Assembly: GCF_033547095.1 (NCBI RefSeq)
Contig: NZ_CP137852.1
Span: forward strand, 985,501 to 1,049,500
DNA: 64,000 nucleotides
DNA from: Sediminicoccus rosea
GTDB lineage: Bacteria > Pseudomonadota > Alphaproteobacteria > Acetobacterales > Acetobacteraceae
Reading direction: 5' to 3'
Shown: piece after piece, positions 17,420 to 27,813 of the stretch
How the letters are laid out: the number at the start of each line of letters is the position of its first letter
Position numbering within the stretch: position 1 is the stretch's first letter
The notes under the pieces: generated by a model
The model's input: the letters and a program-made list of their open reading frames with translations, nothing else
What the model was told of the DNA's origin: nothing
Databases searched by the model: none
Program-made: the position numbers and the translations under genes

Positions 17420-19714
17420 TTACCGCCCGATCGCCTGATAGGCCGCCAGCGTCGCCATATCGAGCAGCTGGTTCACGCCGGCACCGGTCGGCACGATCTG
17501 CGCCGGGCGGGAGAGGCCCATCAGCACGGGGCCGATGGTCGTCGCACTCGTCAGATGCGGCACCGCCTTCGTCAGGATATGCGCCGCGTGCAGGCCAGGC
17601 ATCACCAGCACATTCGCGGGCCCCGTCAGGCGGCAGAAGGGATAGAGGCTGGCGCGCAGGTTGGAGTCCAGCGCGACCTCGGCACTCATCTCGCCATCAT
17701 ACTCGAAATCCACGCCCTGCTGGTCGAGCAGCTTCACCGCATCGCGCAGGCTGCCGGGGATGCTGCCCTTGGGGTCCCCAAACGTCGAGAAGGAGAGGAA
17801 GGCAACGCGCGGCGTGAGGCCGAGGCGCCGGGCCGTGGCGGCGCTGCGCGTCGCGATGGCGGCCAGCGTGGCCGCATCCGGCCGCTCATGGATGGCGGTA
17901 TCCGCCACCAGCACCGTGCCCGAGCGGCGGGCGATCATCATGGTCAGGCCGAACAGCACGCCCTCGGCGTCGAGCGCCATCCGCACGCCTTCGAGGGCCA
18001 CGGAATAGCTGCGCGTCTCGCCCGTCAGCAGCGCATCGGCATCGCCCTGCGCCACCATGCAGGCGGCAAAGACGTTGCGGTCATTGTTCACGAGGCGCAG
18101 GCAGTCGCGATAGAGGAAGCCGTCGCGCTGCTTGCGGGCATAGAGCCACTCGGCATAGCGCGTGTTGTCGGAGGAGACGCGGGCATTGTGGATCTCCACG
18201 CCGTCCGGCAGCCGAACGCCGAGCGAGGCGACGGTGGCATGGATGCGCTCCTCGCGGCCCACCAGCACGGGCGTGCCGTAGCCCGCATTGCGGAAGGCGA
18301 TGGCGGCGCGGATCACGCTCTCATCCTCGCCCTCGGCGAAGACGACGCGGCGCGGATTCTCGCGCACGCGCTCATGGATCGCCTCCAGCGCGTTCGCCGC
18401 CGCATCCAGGCGGTTGGTGAGTTCGCGGGCATAGCGCTGCGGGTCCACCAGCGGCTTGCGCGCCACGCCCGAGCGCACGGCGGCCTCGGCGACGGCGACG
18501 GGCACACGGCTGATCAGCCGCGGGTCGAAGGCGTTGGGGATGATGTAGTCGGGCCCGAACACGAGGCGCTTGCCCGCACCCGAGCGCGCGACCTCCTCCG
18601 GCACCGCCTCGCGCGCCAGTTCCGCGAGCGAGCGGGCGGCGGCGATCTTCATCGCGTCATTGATCGTGCTGGCGCGCACATCGAGCGCGCCGCGGAAGAT
18701 GAAGGGGAAGCCCAGGACGTTATTCACCTGGTTGGGATAGTCCGAGCGGCCGGTCGCGATGATGCAGTCGGGCCGCGCCGCGCGGGCTTCCTCGGGCGTG
18801 ATCTCGGGGTCGGGGTTGGCCATCGCGAAGATGATGGGCTTGTCCGCCATGGCGCGGATCATGTCCTGCGTCAGCGCGCCCTTCACCGAGAGGCCGAAGA
18901 ACACATCGGCGCCGTCCAGCGCCTGGGCCAGGGTGCGGGCGGAGGTGTCCACCGCATGCGCCGATTTCCACTGGTTCATGCCCTCGGTGCGGCCGCGATA
19001 CAGCACGCCCTTGGTGTCGCACATGGTGATGTTCTCGGGCCGCATGCCCATGGCGCGCAGCAATTCGGCGCAGGCGATGGAGGCGGCGCCGGCCCCGTTG
19101 ATGACGAGCTTGGTGGTCGCGAGATCCCGCCCCGTCAGATAGGCCGCGTTGATCAGGCCGGCGGCGGCGACGATGGCGGTGCCGTGCTGGTCGTCATGAA
19201 AGACCGGAATGTCCATCAGCTCGCGCAGGCGCTGCTCGATGACGAAGCACTCGGGCGCCTTGATGTCTTCCAGGTTGATGCCGCCGAAGGAGGGGCCCAG
19301 GAACTTCACGCAGTTCACGAATTCGTCGGCATCCTCGGTGTTGAGGCAGAGGTCCATGCCGTCCACATCGGCGAAGCGCTTGAAGAGCGCGACCTTGCCC
19401 TCCATCACCGGCTTCGACGCCAAGGCGCCGAGATTGCCCAGCCCCAGCACCGCCGTCCCGTTGCTGATCACGGCCACGAAATTCCCCTTGCTGGTGTAGT
19501 CATAGGCCAGCGCCGGGTCGCGATGGATGTGCAGGCAGGGCTCGGCCACGCCTGGGCTGTAGGCCAGGCTGAGGTCGCGCGCGGTGACCAGCGGCTTGGT
19601 GAGGCGGGTTTCCAGCTTGCCGGGGCGGCCTTCGGCATGCATGGCCAGCGCCTCCTCACCCGTCACCCGCGCGGTGCGCGTATCGGCCGGTGCGTCCTGG
19701 CGCTTGTCACTCAT
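17420..19714 (-). CDS. maeB: NADP-dependent malic enzyme with phosphotransacetylase domain
   Basis: Decarboxylates malate to pyruvate and gives NADPH; 764 residues, MaeB type. The N-terminal malic domain contains LAYSPGVAEPC near residue 53 and the NAD(P)-binding half contains VINGAGAASIACAELL near 195. Residues from about 440 on form the C-terminal PTA_PTB domain (DAAANALEAIHERV, VFAEGEDESVIRAAI, NVLVMPGLHAAHI), which in this family is regulatory and does not usually make acetyl phosphate. Divergent from mutS with a 124-nt gap. Length is exactly as expected. In this context it may supply NADPH for lipid or PHA synthesis (inference). Confidence 0.95.
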   Translation of the reverse strand: MSDKRQDAPADTRTARVTGEEALAMHAEGRPGKLETRLTKPLVTARDLSLAYSPGVAEPCLHIHRDPALAYDYTSKGNFVAVISNGTAVLGLGNLGALASKPVMEGKVALFKRFADVDGMDLCLNTEDADEFVNCVKFLGPSFGGINLEDIKAPECFVIEQRLRELMDIPVFHDDQHGTAIVAAAGLINAAYLTGRDLATTKLVINGAGAASIACAELLRAMGMRPENITMCDTKGVLYRGRTEGMNQWKSAHAVDTSARTLAQALDGADVFFGLSVKGALTQDMIRAMADKPIIFAMANPDPEITPEEARAARPDCIIATGRSDYPNQVNNVLGFPFIFRGALDVRASTINDAMKIAAARSLAELAREAVPEEVARSGAGKRLVFGPDYIIPNAFDPRLISRVPVAVAEAAVRSGVARKPLVDPQRYARELTNRLDAAANALEAIHERVRENPRRVVFAEGEDESVIRAAIAFRNAGYGTPVLVGREERIHATVASLGVRLPDGVEIHNARVSSDNTRYAEWLYARKQRDGFLYRDCLRLVNNDRNVFAACMVAQGDADALLTGETRSYSVALEGVRMALDAEGVLFGLTMMIARRSGTVLVADTAIHERPDAATLAAIATRSAATARRLGLTPRVAFLSFSTFGDPKGSIPGSLRDAVKLLDQQGVDFEYDGEMSAEVALDSNLRASLYPFCRLTGPANVLVMPGLHAAHILTKAVPHLTSATTIGPVLMGLSRPAQIVPTGAGVNQLLDMATLAAYQAIGR

Positions 19715-19838
19715 GCTGTTCGCTTCCTCATCCCGGGCATTGCTGGATTCCCTTTTAGCCCCCGGCGCGGCGGATGCGAAAGCCGCCTCTTCGCGGGCCC
19801 CCTGGCGCTCCCCGGGCCGCCTCGGCTATCTCGGCTGC

Positions 19839-22430
19839 GTGTCCAGCCCCCGTTCCGCCGATGGTGCGACGCCCGCGATGGCGCAATGGTTCGCGGCCAA
19901 GGCCACGGCCGGGGCCGCGCTCGTCTTCTTCCGCATGGGCGATTTCTACGAGCTTTTCCACGAGGATGCCGAAGCCGCGAGCGAGGCGCTGGGCATCGCC
20001 CTCACCCATCGCGGCGAGCACCAGGGAAGGCCCATTCCCATGTGCGGTGTGCCCGTGCACAGCCATGAGGCCTATCTGGCGCGGCTGATCCGGCGCGGCT
20101 TCCGCGTCGCCATCTGCGAGCAGACCGAGACGCCGGAGGAGGCCAAGGCCCGCAAGGCCGCCACCCTGAACCGCGAGATCATCCGCGTCGTCACCCCCGG
20201 CACCGCGACGGAGGAGGCGCTGCTGGACGCGGCGCGCCCGGCCTGGCTGCTGGCGCTGGTGCCCGGCGGGGCCGCCTGGCTCGATGTCAGCACCGGGCTG
20301 TTCCACACGCAGAAGGGGGCGGAGCCTGCGGCGCTGATCGCCCGCCTCGCCCCGGCCGAGATCCTGGCCGAGGAGGCGATGGGGATCGAGGGCGCCATCC
20401 CCGCGCTGCCGCCGCGCGATGCGGAAGGCCGGCTGGCGGCCGCACTCGGCGCGGGCTCGCTGGAGGGCTTCGGCCAGTTCAGCGAAGCCGAGATCGCCGC
20501 CGCCGCCATGGCGGTCGAATATGTGCGGGCGGTGAACAATGGCAGCCTGCCGCGCCTCGCGCCCCCCGTGCCGGAGGGGGCGCGCGGCGTGCTGCTGCTG
20601 GATGCGGCGACGCGCCGCAGCCTCGACATTCTGGAGGGGCCGCGCGGCGCCTCGCTGCTCGCTGCGGTGGACCGCACGCTGACCGGGCCGGGTGCCCGCG
20701 AATTGGCGGCGCGCCTGGCCGCGCCGCTGGATGACCTGCCCGGCATCCGCGCCCGGCACGACGCGGTGGCGGCCCTGCGCGAGGACAAGGCGCGCCGGGC
20801 CAGGCTGCGCGCCGCCCTCAAGGGCGCGCCCGACATGGCGCGCGCGCTGGCCCGCATCAGCCTGGAACGCTTCTTCCCGCGCGACCTCGGCGCCATCCGC
20901 GACGGGCTGCGCCGCGCCGCCCAGCTCGCGGGCGCGCTGGAGGGGGCGGGGGCCGCGCTGCTGGAGGGCGCGATCGCGCCGCTCGGCGCGGCACCCGCCA
21001 CCGCCGCCGAACTGGAGCGGGCGCTCGCCGCCGAACTGCCGGCCCGGCTGGAGGAAGGCGGCGTCGCCGCGCCCGGCTATGATGGCGAGCTGGATGCGTT
21101 GCGCCGCCTGCGCGACGATGCGCGCGGCGCCATCGCCGCCATGCAGGTGGAACTGGCCCAGGCCTGGGGCATCGCGGCGCTGAAGATCCGCCATCACCAG
21201 CAATTGGGCTACCTCGCCGAGGTGCCCTCGGCCGCCGGCGAGAAGCTGCTGCGCGCGGCACCCGAGACGGCGACGGGCGACCTCGCGCCGATCCATCGGC
21301 AATCCATGGCCAATGCCCACCGCTTCACCTGCGCGGCGCTGGCGGCACTCGACCGGCGGCTTTCCGAGGCGGGCGAGCAGGCGGCGCGGCGCGAACGGCT
21401 GGTCGTGGCCCACCTGCGCCGGATGATCCTGGCGGATGCCGAGGCCATCGCCGCCGCCGCGCGGGAGATGGCGGCGCTCGACGTGCTGGCGGCGAGCGCG
21501 GAACTCGCCACCGAAGGCGCCTGGTGCCGGCCGGAACTGACGGAGCGGCCCGACTTCGCCATCGAGGCCGGGCGGCATCCGGTGGTGGAGGCGGCCTTGC
21601 GCCGCGCGCGTGGCCCGGCCTTCGTGCCCAATGATTGCGACCTCTCGCCCGGCCGGCGGCTCTGCCTGCTGACGGGGCCGAACATGGCGGGCAAGTCCAC
21701 CTGGCTGCGGCAGAACGCGCTGATGGTGATCCTGGCGCAGGCGGGGCTGTTCCTGCCGGCGGCGGCGGCGCGCGTGGGCCTGGTGGACCGGCTGTTCAGC
21801 CGGGTGGGTGCGGCGGATGACCTGGCGGGCGGGCGCTCCACCTTCATGGTGGAGATGACGGAGACCGCTGCCATCCTGAACCAGGCGGGGCCGCGCAGCC
21901 TCGTCGTGCTGGACGAGGTGGGACGTGGGACGGCGACCTGGGATGGGCTCGCCATCGCGACGGCGGTGCTGGAGGCGCTGCATGACCGCATCCGCTGCCG
22001 CACGCTGTTTGCCACGCATTTCCACGAATTGACCGCGCTGGCCGAGAGGCTGCCGGAGCTGCGCCTCGCCGCCATGCAGGTGCGCGAATGGCGGGGCGAG
22101 GTGGTGTTCCAGCACGCCGTGGCGCCGGGCGCGGCCGAGAAGAGCTGGGGCGTGCATGTGGCGAAGCTGGCCGGCGTGCCCGCACCCGTGCTGAAGCGCG
22201 CGGCGGCCGTGCTCGCCTCGCTGGAAGCGCGGGCGGCGGCCGGGGCGGACCCGCTGGCGGCGGAGATGCCGCTCTTCGCGCGCGCCCCCGTGGCACCCGC
22301 CCATCCGGCCGCATCGCATCCGGTGCTGGCGGCCCTGGCGGAGCTCGACCTTGACACGCTCTCCCCGCGCGAGGCGCAGGAGGCGCTTTACAACTTGAAG
22401 GCACTCGCGGAGGGCAAGGAAGCTCTGTAG
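19839..22430 (+). CDS. mutS: DNA mismatch repair protein MutS
   Basis: Recognises mismatches and starts methyl-directed-type repair; 863 residues from the GTG at 19839. That start places GATPAMAQWFAAK near residue 10 as in other MutS proteins; the ATG at 19878 would cut into this domain. The mismatch-reading motif FFRMGDFYELF is intact, including the Phe and Glu that contact the mismatch (FYE). The C-terminal ATPase has Walker A GPNMAGKSTWLRQ near residue 620, then DDLAGGRSTFMVEM, LDEVGRGTATWDGL and ATHFHEL. It starts a plus-strand series; glnD begins one base after its stop. Confidence 0.95.
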   Translation: MSSPRSADGATPAMAQWFAAKATAGAALVFFRMGDFYELFHEDAEAASEALGIALTHRGEHQGRPIPMCGVPVHSHEAYLARLIRRGFRVAICEQTETPEEAKARKAATLNREIIRVVTPGTATEEALLDAARPAWLLALVPGGAAWLDVSTGLFHTQKGAEPAALIARLAPAEILAEEAMGIEGAIPALPPRDAEGRLAAALGAGSLEGFGQFSEAEIAAAAMAVEYVRAVNNGSLPRLAPPVPEGARGVLLLDAATRRSLDILEGPRGASLLAAVDRTLTGPGARELAARLAAPLDDLPGIRARHDAVAALREDKARRARLRAALKGAPDMARALARISLERFFPRDLGAIRDGLRRAAQLAGALEGAGAALLEGAIAPLGAAPATAAELERALAAELPARLEEGGVAAPGYDGELDALRRLRDDARGAIAAMQVELAQAWGIAALKIRHHQQLGYLAEVPSAAGEKLLRAAPETATGDLAPIHRQSMANAHRFTCAALAALDRRLSEAGEQAARRERLVVAHLRRMILADAEAIAAAAREMAALDVLAASAELATEGAWCRPELTERPDFAIEAGRHPVVEAALRRARGPAFVPNDCDLSPGRRLCLLTGPNMAGKSTWLRQNALMVILAQAGLFLPAAAARVGLVDRLFSRVGAADDLAGGRSTFMVEMTETAAILNQAGPRSLVVLDEVGRGTATWDGLAIATAVLEALHDRIRCRTLFATHFHELTALAERLPELRLAAMQVREWRGEVVFQHAVAPGAAEKSWGVHVAKLAGVPAPVLKRAAAVLASLEARAAAGADPLAAEMPLFARAPVAPAHPAASHPVLAALAELDLDTLSPREAQEALYNLKALAEGKEAL

Positions 22431-22431
22431 T

Positions 22432-25203
22432 GTGCCTGTCATGAGGACCGCGATGGCCGAAACGGCCGAGCCATGCTTGCAGGACCAGCTGCTTCCCGGC
22501 GGCGCGCCCATTGCGCGCGACCTGGCGCTGGGCCTGTTGCGGCGGGAGCTCGGCCGGATGCAGGGCCAGGTGCAGCGGGCCTTCGAGGCGCGCGAGATCC
22601 ATGGGCTGGCCGCCGCTCGGCGCCTCGGCCACCACATGGACGCCATGATGCTGGTGATCCAGGATTATGCGGCGGCGATGGTGCCCAGCGCCTCGGGCTT
22701 GCGCAGCGTGGATTACGCCCTGCTGGCGACCGGCGGGTATGGCCGCGGCGTGCTCGCGCCGCATTCCGACATCGACCTGCTCTTCCTGACCGAACGCGAG
22801 CCCGGGCCGCGCACGCGGCGCATGATCGAGTTCATGCTCTACCTGCTCTGGGATCTGGGGCTGAAGGTGGGGCACGCGACGCGCAGCCCGAAGGAGTGCA
22901 TCACCGAGGGCCTGCGCGACGCCACCATCCTGACCGCGCTGGTGGATGCGCGTTTCCTCGCCGGGGATGACCGTCTCTTCGCCGAATTCCAGGTCGAATT
23001 CGCCAAGCTGCGGGAGGAGGGCGGCCTTGCCCCCTTCCTCGCCGCCAAGCGGGCCGAGCGCGCCACGCGCCATGCGCGCTATGGTGAGAGCCCCTTCCTG
23101 GTCGAGCCGCATGTGAAGGAAGGCCGCGGCGGCCTGCGCGACCTGCAGACGCTCTACTGGCTCGCGCGCTACGCCTTCGGCGTCTCCCGCATGCCGGAGC
23201 TGGTGGGGCCCGACAGCCCCGGCGGCGGCCTGCTGACCGAGGGCGAGGCGCGGGCCGTGAAGCGCGCCTGGGACTTCCTCTGGACGCTGCGCTTCCACCT
23301 GCACTACGTCACCGGCCGCGCCGAGGAGCGCCTGACCTTCGACCTGCAGCCGGTGGTGGCCGCCCGCATGGGCTATACGCGGCACGGCAGCCAGGACGGC
23401 GCCGAGCGGCTGATGAAGCACCTCTTCCTGACGGCGCGCGAGGTGGTTCGCCTCTCCCGCGTGCTGGAGCCGGCGATCGAGCGCGCGGCCCTCGGCCCGC
23501 CCGCCACGCGGCGTGGCGGCGATGAGGGGTTGGCGGAACTGGGCCTCGCCTTCGCCGATGGCAAGCTGGTAGCGGCCCCGCCGGATCGCGATTTCGGGCG
23601 CGAGCCCATCCTCATGCTCCGCATCGTCAAGGCGGCGCGGGACCGCTGCCTCGACATCCATCCGCTGGCGATCCGGGCGCTGATCCGCCACTCGCGCCGC
23701 GCCGACCGGCTGCGCGGCGACCCCGAGGCGAGCGCCATCCTCATTGACCTGCTGATGGGCAAGGACGCCGCCAAATGGCTGCGCCTGCTGAACGAGGCGG
23801 GGTTCCTGGGCCGCTTCCTGCCGGAATGGGCGCGCATCGTCGGGCTGATGCAGTTCGACACCTATCACGTCTTCACCGTGGATGAGCACACGATCGAGGC
23901 GATCGGCATCCTGAAGCAGGTGGAGCAGGGCGAGTTGCACGAGATCGCCCCCGTCGCGACCGAGCTGATGGGGCAGTTGCAGTCCCGCCGCGCGCTGTTC
24001 GTCGCGACCCTGCTGCATGACATCGCCAAGGGGCGCGGCGGCGACCATAGCGAGATCGGCGCGCGCCTCGCGCAGGAAATCTGCCCGCGCCTGGGCGTGA
24101 GCGCCGAGGAGACGGAGACCGTCTCCTGGCTCGTGCTGCATCACCTGCTGGTGAGCCAGACCGCCTTCAAGCGCGACATCGAGGATCCCAAGACCATCCT
24201 CGACATCGCCGACCAGGTGCAGTCGCCCGAGCGGCTGCGCCTGCTGCTGGTGCTGACGGTGGCGGACATGCGCGCGGTCGGTCCACGCGTCTGGAATGCC
24301 TGGAAGGCCACGCTGCTGCGCGAGGTCTATTGGCGCGTCAGCGAGGTGCTGGCCGGCGGCATGACGGTGCCCGAGCGCGACGTGCGCGTGGCCCGCGCGA
24401 AGGAGGCGGCGGCGGCCATGCTGCCCGGCTTCTCCAAGGCCGAGACCGAGATGTTCATGGGCCTGGGCTATCCCGGCTACTGGCTCTCCTTCGATGCCGA
24501 GACGCATGCGCGCCATGCCGCCATCATCCGCGAGGCGGAGGCGGAGCAGGCGCCGCTCACCGTCCGCACCCGCGTGCTGGCCGATCGCGGCGTGACCGAG
24601 GTCACCATCTATTGCAGCGATCATCCGGGGCTGTTCAGCCGCATCTCGGGCGCGCTGGCCGTGGCGGGCGCGTCCATCGTGGATGCGCGCATCCACACGC
24701 TGACCAACGGCATGGCGCTCGACACCTTCTGGGTGCAGGACAGCGCGGGCGGGCTGTTCGACGCGCCGCACCGCCTCGCGCGGCTCGCCGTGCTGATCGA
24801 GCAGGCGCTGTCCGGCCGCCTCAAGCTCGCGGCCGAGATCCGCAAGGTGCGGCGCGAGCCCGCGCGGCTCGCCGCCGTGACCGTGCCGCCGCGCGTGGTG
24901 GTGGACAATTTCGCCTCCAACACCCACACGCTGATCGAGGTGAACGGGCGCGACCGCCCGGGCCTGCTGCATGACGTGACCGCCGCGATCTCGGAGCAGG
25001 GGCTGCAGATCGCCAGCGCGCACATCACCACCTATGGCGTGCGCGCGGTGGACGTCTTCTACGTGAAGGACGTGTTCGGCCTGAAGGTCGAGAATGAGCG
25101 CAAGCTCGGCCCGCTGCGCGCGGCGCTGCTGGAGGCGCTGACGCCGCCGGATGCGCCGGGGGGCGGGCCTTCGCCCTATCGCGAAGCGGCCGCGCCGAGC
25201 TGA
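22432..25203 (+). CDS. glnD: [Protein-PII] uridylyltransferase/uridylyl-removing enzyme
   Basis: Bifunctional nitrogen sensor that adds or removes UMP on PII in response to glutamine; 923 residues. The nucleotidyltransferase domain shows GGYGRGVLAPHSDIDLLFL (GG and DxD present). The HD domain with LLHDIAKGRGGDHSEIG near residue 530 removes UMP. Two C-terminal ACT domains (from about 715 and 820; VTIYCSDHPGLFSRI and VNGRDRPGLLHDVT) sense glutamine. The GTG at 22432 has AAGGAAG seven bases upstream; an ATG nine bases later is an alternative. Coupled to mutS by a 1-nt gap. No PII or glutamine synthetase gene is near. Confidence 0.94.
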   Translation: MPVMRTAMAETAEPCLQDQLLPGGAPIARDLALGLLRRELGRMQGQVQRAFEAREIHGLAAARRLGHHMDAMMLVIQDYAAAMVPSASGLRSVDYALLATGGYGRGVLAPHSDIDLLFLTEREPGPRTRRMIEFMLYLLWDLGLKVGHATRSPKECITEGLRDATILTALVDARFLAGDDRLFAEFQVEFAKLREEGGLAPFLAAKRAERATRHARYGESPFLVEPHVKEGRGGLRDLQTLYWLARYAFGVSRMPELVGPDSPGGGLLTEGEARAVKRAWDFLWTLRFHLHYVTGRAEERLTFDLQPVVAARMGYTRHGSQDGAERLMKHLFLTAREVVRLSRVLEPAIERAALGPPATRRGGDEGLAELGLAFADGKLVAAPPDRDFGREPILMLRIVKAARDRCLDIHPLAIRALIRHSRRADRLRGDPEASAILIDLLMGKDAAKWLRLLNEAGFLGRFLPEWARIVGLMQFDTYHVFTVDEHTIEAIGILKQVEQGELHEIAPVATELMGQLQSRRALFVATLLHDIAKGRGGDHSEIGARLAQEICPRLGVSAEETETVSWLVLHHLLVSQTAFKRDIEDPKTILDIADQVQSPERLRLLLVLTVADMRAVGPRVWNAWKATLLREVYWRVSEVLAGGMTVPERDVRVARAKEAAAAMLPGFSKAETEMFMGLGYPGYWLSFDAETHARHAAIIREAEAEQAPLTVRTRVLADRGVTEVTIYCSDHPGLFSRISGALAVAGASIVDARIHTLTNGMALDTFWVQDSAGGLFDAPHRLARLAVLIEQALSGRLKLAAEIRKVRREPARLAAVTVPPRVVVDNFASNTHTLIEVNGRDRPGLLHDVTAAISEQGLQIASAHITTYGVRAVDVFYVKDVFGLKVENERKLGPLRAALLEALTPPDAPGGGPSPYREAAAPS

Positions 25204-25216
25204 CCCGGCCGGGCTG

Positions 25217-26752
25217 ATGTTCCGCGCCATCGCCACCGTCGGCGGCTGGACCATGGTCAGCCGCGTGCTTGGCTTCCTGCGCGACATGCTGATCGCGGCG
25301 AAGCTGGGCGCCGGGCCGATGGCGGATGCCTTCTTCGTCGCCCTCAAGCTGCCCAACCTGTTCCGCCGCCTCTTCGGCGAGGGCGCGTTCAATGCCGCCT
25401 TCGTGCCCGCCTTCGCGCAATTGCTGACGCAACGCGGCCCGGCCGCCGCCCAGGCCCTGGCCGAGCGCATGGCGACGCTGATGACGCTCTGGCTCGCGCT
25501 GCTGACGGGCCTGGGCCTCGTCTTCATGCCGCAGCTCATGCAGGTGCTGGCGCCGGGCTTCATCGAGCGGCCGGAGAAATTCGCGCTCGCCGTCGAGCTC
25601 ACGCGCATCACCTTCCCCTATCTGCTGCTGATCTGCCTGACGGCGCTGGTCAGCGGCGTGCTGAACGCGCTGGGCAAGTTCGCGGCCGCCGCGGCGGCGC
25701 CGATCTTCTTCAACCTGCTCTCGATGCTGGCCCTCTTCGCGCTCACCCCCGTGGTCGCGACGCCCGCGCATGCGCTGGCCTGGGGCGTCACCCTCTCGGG
25801 CGTGGTGCAGCTCGGCTTCGTCTGGTGGGCCTGCAAGCAGGCGGGGATGGCGCTGAACCCGCTCCAGCGCCCCTCGCTCGCGCCCGAGGTGCGGACCGTG
25901 CTGCGCCGGATGGGGCCGGGCCTGATCGGCGCGGGGGTGACGCAGCTCAACCTGGCCGTGGATGTGATCATCGCCTCCTTCCTCGTCTCGGGCTCCGTCT
26001 CCTACCTGTATTACGCGGACCGGGTGGCGCAGCTGCCGCTCGGCGTCATCGGGGCGGCGGTGGCCACGGCGCTGCTGCCGCTGCTGGCCAAGCAGATCCA
26101 CGCTGGCCAGCCGCTCTCGGCGCATCGCAGCCTGAACCGCGCGGTGGAGATCGCCCTCGCTTTGGCAGTGCCGGCGGCCGTGGCGCTCGCCGTGCTGGCC
26201 CTGCCCATCCTGGCCGCGCTGTTCCAGCGCGGGGCCTTCGGCGCGGCCGAGGCGCTGGCGACCTCGCGCGCGCTGGTGGCCTATGCCTTCGGCCTGCCCG
26301 CCTTCGTGCTGGTGAAGGTCTTCGTCCCCGGCTTCTTCGCCCGCGGCGACACGGCGACGCCGGTGAAGATCGGCCTCGGCTGCGTGGCGCTGAACCTCGC
26401 CTTGAACCTGGTGCTGATGGGGCCCTTGCAGCATGTGGGTGTCGCGCTCTCCACCACGCTGGCCGCCTGGGCCAATGCGGGGCTGCTGGCCTGGGTGCTG
26501 CACCGGCGCGGGCATTGGGTGGCGGACCGCCGGCTGCGCCGCACCGCGCCCCGGCTGATGGGCTCCGCTCTCGGCATGGGGGGGCTGCTCTGGGCGCTGG
26601 CCCTGCTCCTGGCGCCAGGGGCGGGGCTTTCGGGCCTGCTTTGGCTCGGCCTGATCTGCGCGCTGGGGGCATCGGCCTATTTCGGCCTCGCGCAGGTCTC
26701 GGGCGGGCTGGATCTGCGGGAGCTGCGGCGGCTCATGCGCCGGAAGGCTTGA
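25217..26752 (+). CDS. murJ: Lipid II flippase MurJ (MviN)
   Basis: Polytopic inner-membrane protein of the MOP superfamily that flips lipid II for peptidoglycan synthesis; 511 residues. It starts 13 nt after glnD at an ATG giving MFRAIATVGGWTMVSRVLGFLRD, the conserved first helix. Family motifs GPMADAFFVALKLPNLFRRLFGEG and later the A-F-G-LPAFVLVKVF-type segment with FARGDTATPVK are intact. About 13-14 hydrophobic segments can be counted. The positions of the key arginines in helix 1 and the RRLFGEG loop fit active MurJ. The glnD-murJ arrangement is common in alphaproteobacteria. Confidence 0.95.
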   Translation: MFRAIATVGGWTMVSRVLGFLRDMLIAAKLGAGPMADAFFVALKLPNLFRRLFGEGAFNAAFVPAFAQLLTQRGPAAAQALAERMATLMTLWLALLTGLGLVFMPQLMQVLAPGFIERPEKFALAVELTRITFPYLLLICLTALVSGVLNALGKFAAAAAAPIFFNLLSMLALFALTPVVATPAHALAWGVTLSGVVQLGFVWWACKQAGMALNPLQRPSLAPEVRTVLRRMGPGLIGAGVTQLNLAVDVIIASFLVSGSVSYLYYADRVAQLPLGVIGAAVATALLPLLAKQIHAGQPLSAHRSLNRAVEIALALAVPAAVALAVLALPILAALFQRGAFGAAEALATSRALVAYAFGLPAFVLVKVFVPGFFARGDTATPVKIGLGCVALNLALNLVLMGPLQHVGVALSTTLAAWANAGLLAWVLHRRGHWVADRRLRRTAPRLMGSALGMGGLLWALALLLAPGAGLSGLLWLGLICALGASAYFGLAQVSGGLDLRELRRLMRRKA

Positions 26753-26807
26753 CCACAGCGCCCAGCCGCGCAAACCCTGCCGCACCCATTCACACAGGTT
26801 TCGTTTC

Positions 26808-27809
26808 ATGCAGCGCGTGTTTTCCGGCATCCAGCCTTCCGGCGTTCCCACCCTGGGCAATTACCTCGGCGCCATCCGCAACTGGGTGCCGATGCAGGAC
26901 CAGCATGAGAGCCTGTTCTGCATCGTGGACCTGCACGCCATCACCGTCTTCCAGGAGCCGGCGCAGCTTCTCGCCCAGACGCGCGAGATGGCGGCCACGC
27001 TCCTGGCCTGCGGCCTCTCCCCCGAGAAATGCATCCTCTTCGTGCAGAGCCATGTGCCGGCCCATGCCGAGCTCGGCTGGATCTTCAACTGCATCGCCCG
27101 TCTCGGCTGGCTGAACCGGATGACGCAGTTCAAGGACAAGGCCGGCAAGGACCGCGAGGCGGCGAGCGCCGGCCTCTACGTCTATCCAAACCTGATGGCG
27201 GCCGACATCCTGGCCTACAAGGCGACCAGCGTGCCCGTGGGCGATGACCAGCGCCAGCACCTCGAACTCGCCAACGACATCGCCGAGAAGTTCAACCACG
27301 ACTACGGCGTGAAGCTGTTTCCCCGCATCGAGCCGCACATCATGGGTGTGGCCGCCCGCGTGATGAGCCTGCGCGACGGCACGAAGAAGATGTCCAAGTC
27401 CGACCCCTCGGACCAGTCGCGCATCAACCTGAACGACGACAATGACGCGATCGCGCTGAAGATCCGCCGCGCGCGCACCGATGCCGAGCCGATCCCCGGC
27501 CACATGCTCCAGCTCGAGGCGCGGCCCGAGGCGCGCAACCTGGTCGGCATCCTCGCCGCCATCACCGGCACGATGCCGGAGAACGTGCTGCGCGAGCATG
27601 AGGGCCAGGGCTTCGGCGCCTTCAAGGAGGTGCTGACCGAGGCGCTGGTGGCGCATCTCGCCCCGATCCGCACCGAGATGCTGCGCCTGCTGGAAGACAC
27701 CGCCTCGCTTGACGCGGCGCTGCGGCGCGGCGCCGAGAAGGCCGAGGCCATCGCCAATCCGATCCTCGCCGAGGTGAAGCAGGCGATGGGCTTCCTGCCC
27801 CGCCGCTGA
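26808..27809 (+). CDS. trpS: Tryptophanyl-tRNA synthetase
   Basis: Class I aminoacyl-tRNA synthetase charging tRNA-Trp; 333 residues, cytoplasmic. The HIGH-type motif is in FSGIQPSGVPTLGNYLGAI (as TLGN, usual for TrpS) and the KMSKS loop is KKMSKSDPSD near residue 200. The tryptophan pocket segment YPNLMAADILAYKA near 125 is intact and is followed by VPVGDDQRQHLEL. Follows murJ after 55 nt and precedes the redoxin/oxygenase fusion by 4 nt. Normal length, complete. Confidence 0.96.
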   Translation: MQRVFSGIQPSGVPTLGNYLGAIRNWVPMQDQHESLFCIVDLHAITVFQEPAQLLAQTREMAATLLACGLSPEKCILFVQSHVPAHAELGWIFNCIARLGWLNRMTQFKDKAGKDREAASAGLYVYPNLMAADILAYKATSVPVGDDQRQHLELANDIAEKFNHDYGVKLFPRIEPHIMGVAARVMSLRDGTKKMSKSDPSDQSRINLNDDNDAIALKIRRARTDAEPIPGHMLQLEARPEARNLVGILAAITGTMPENVLREHEGQGFGAFKEVLTEALVAHLAPIRTEMLRLLEDTASLDAALRRGAEKAEAIANPILAEVKQAMGFLPRR

Positions 27810-27813
27810 CGCC

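Noticed and set aside
21844-25611. A 1255-codon open frame on the minus strand opposite mutS and glnD
   Set aside because: Its translation is low-complexity and shows no family motif, while the plus strand encodes intact MutS and GlnD. Long antisense frames are expected in DNA of this GC content.
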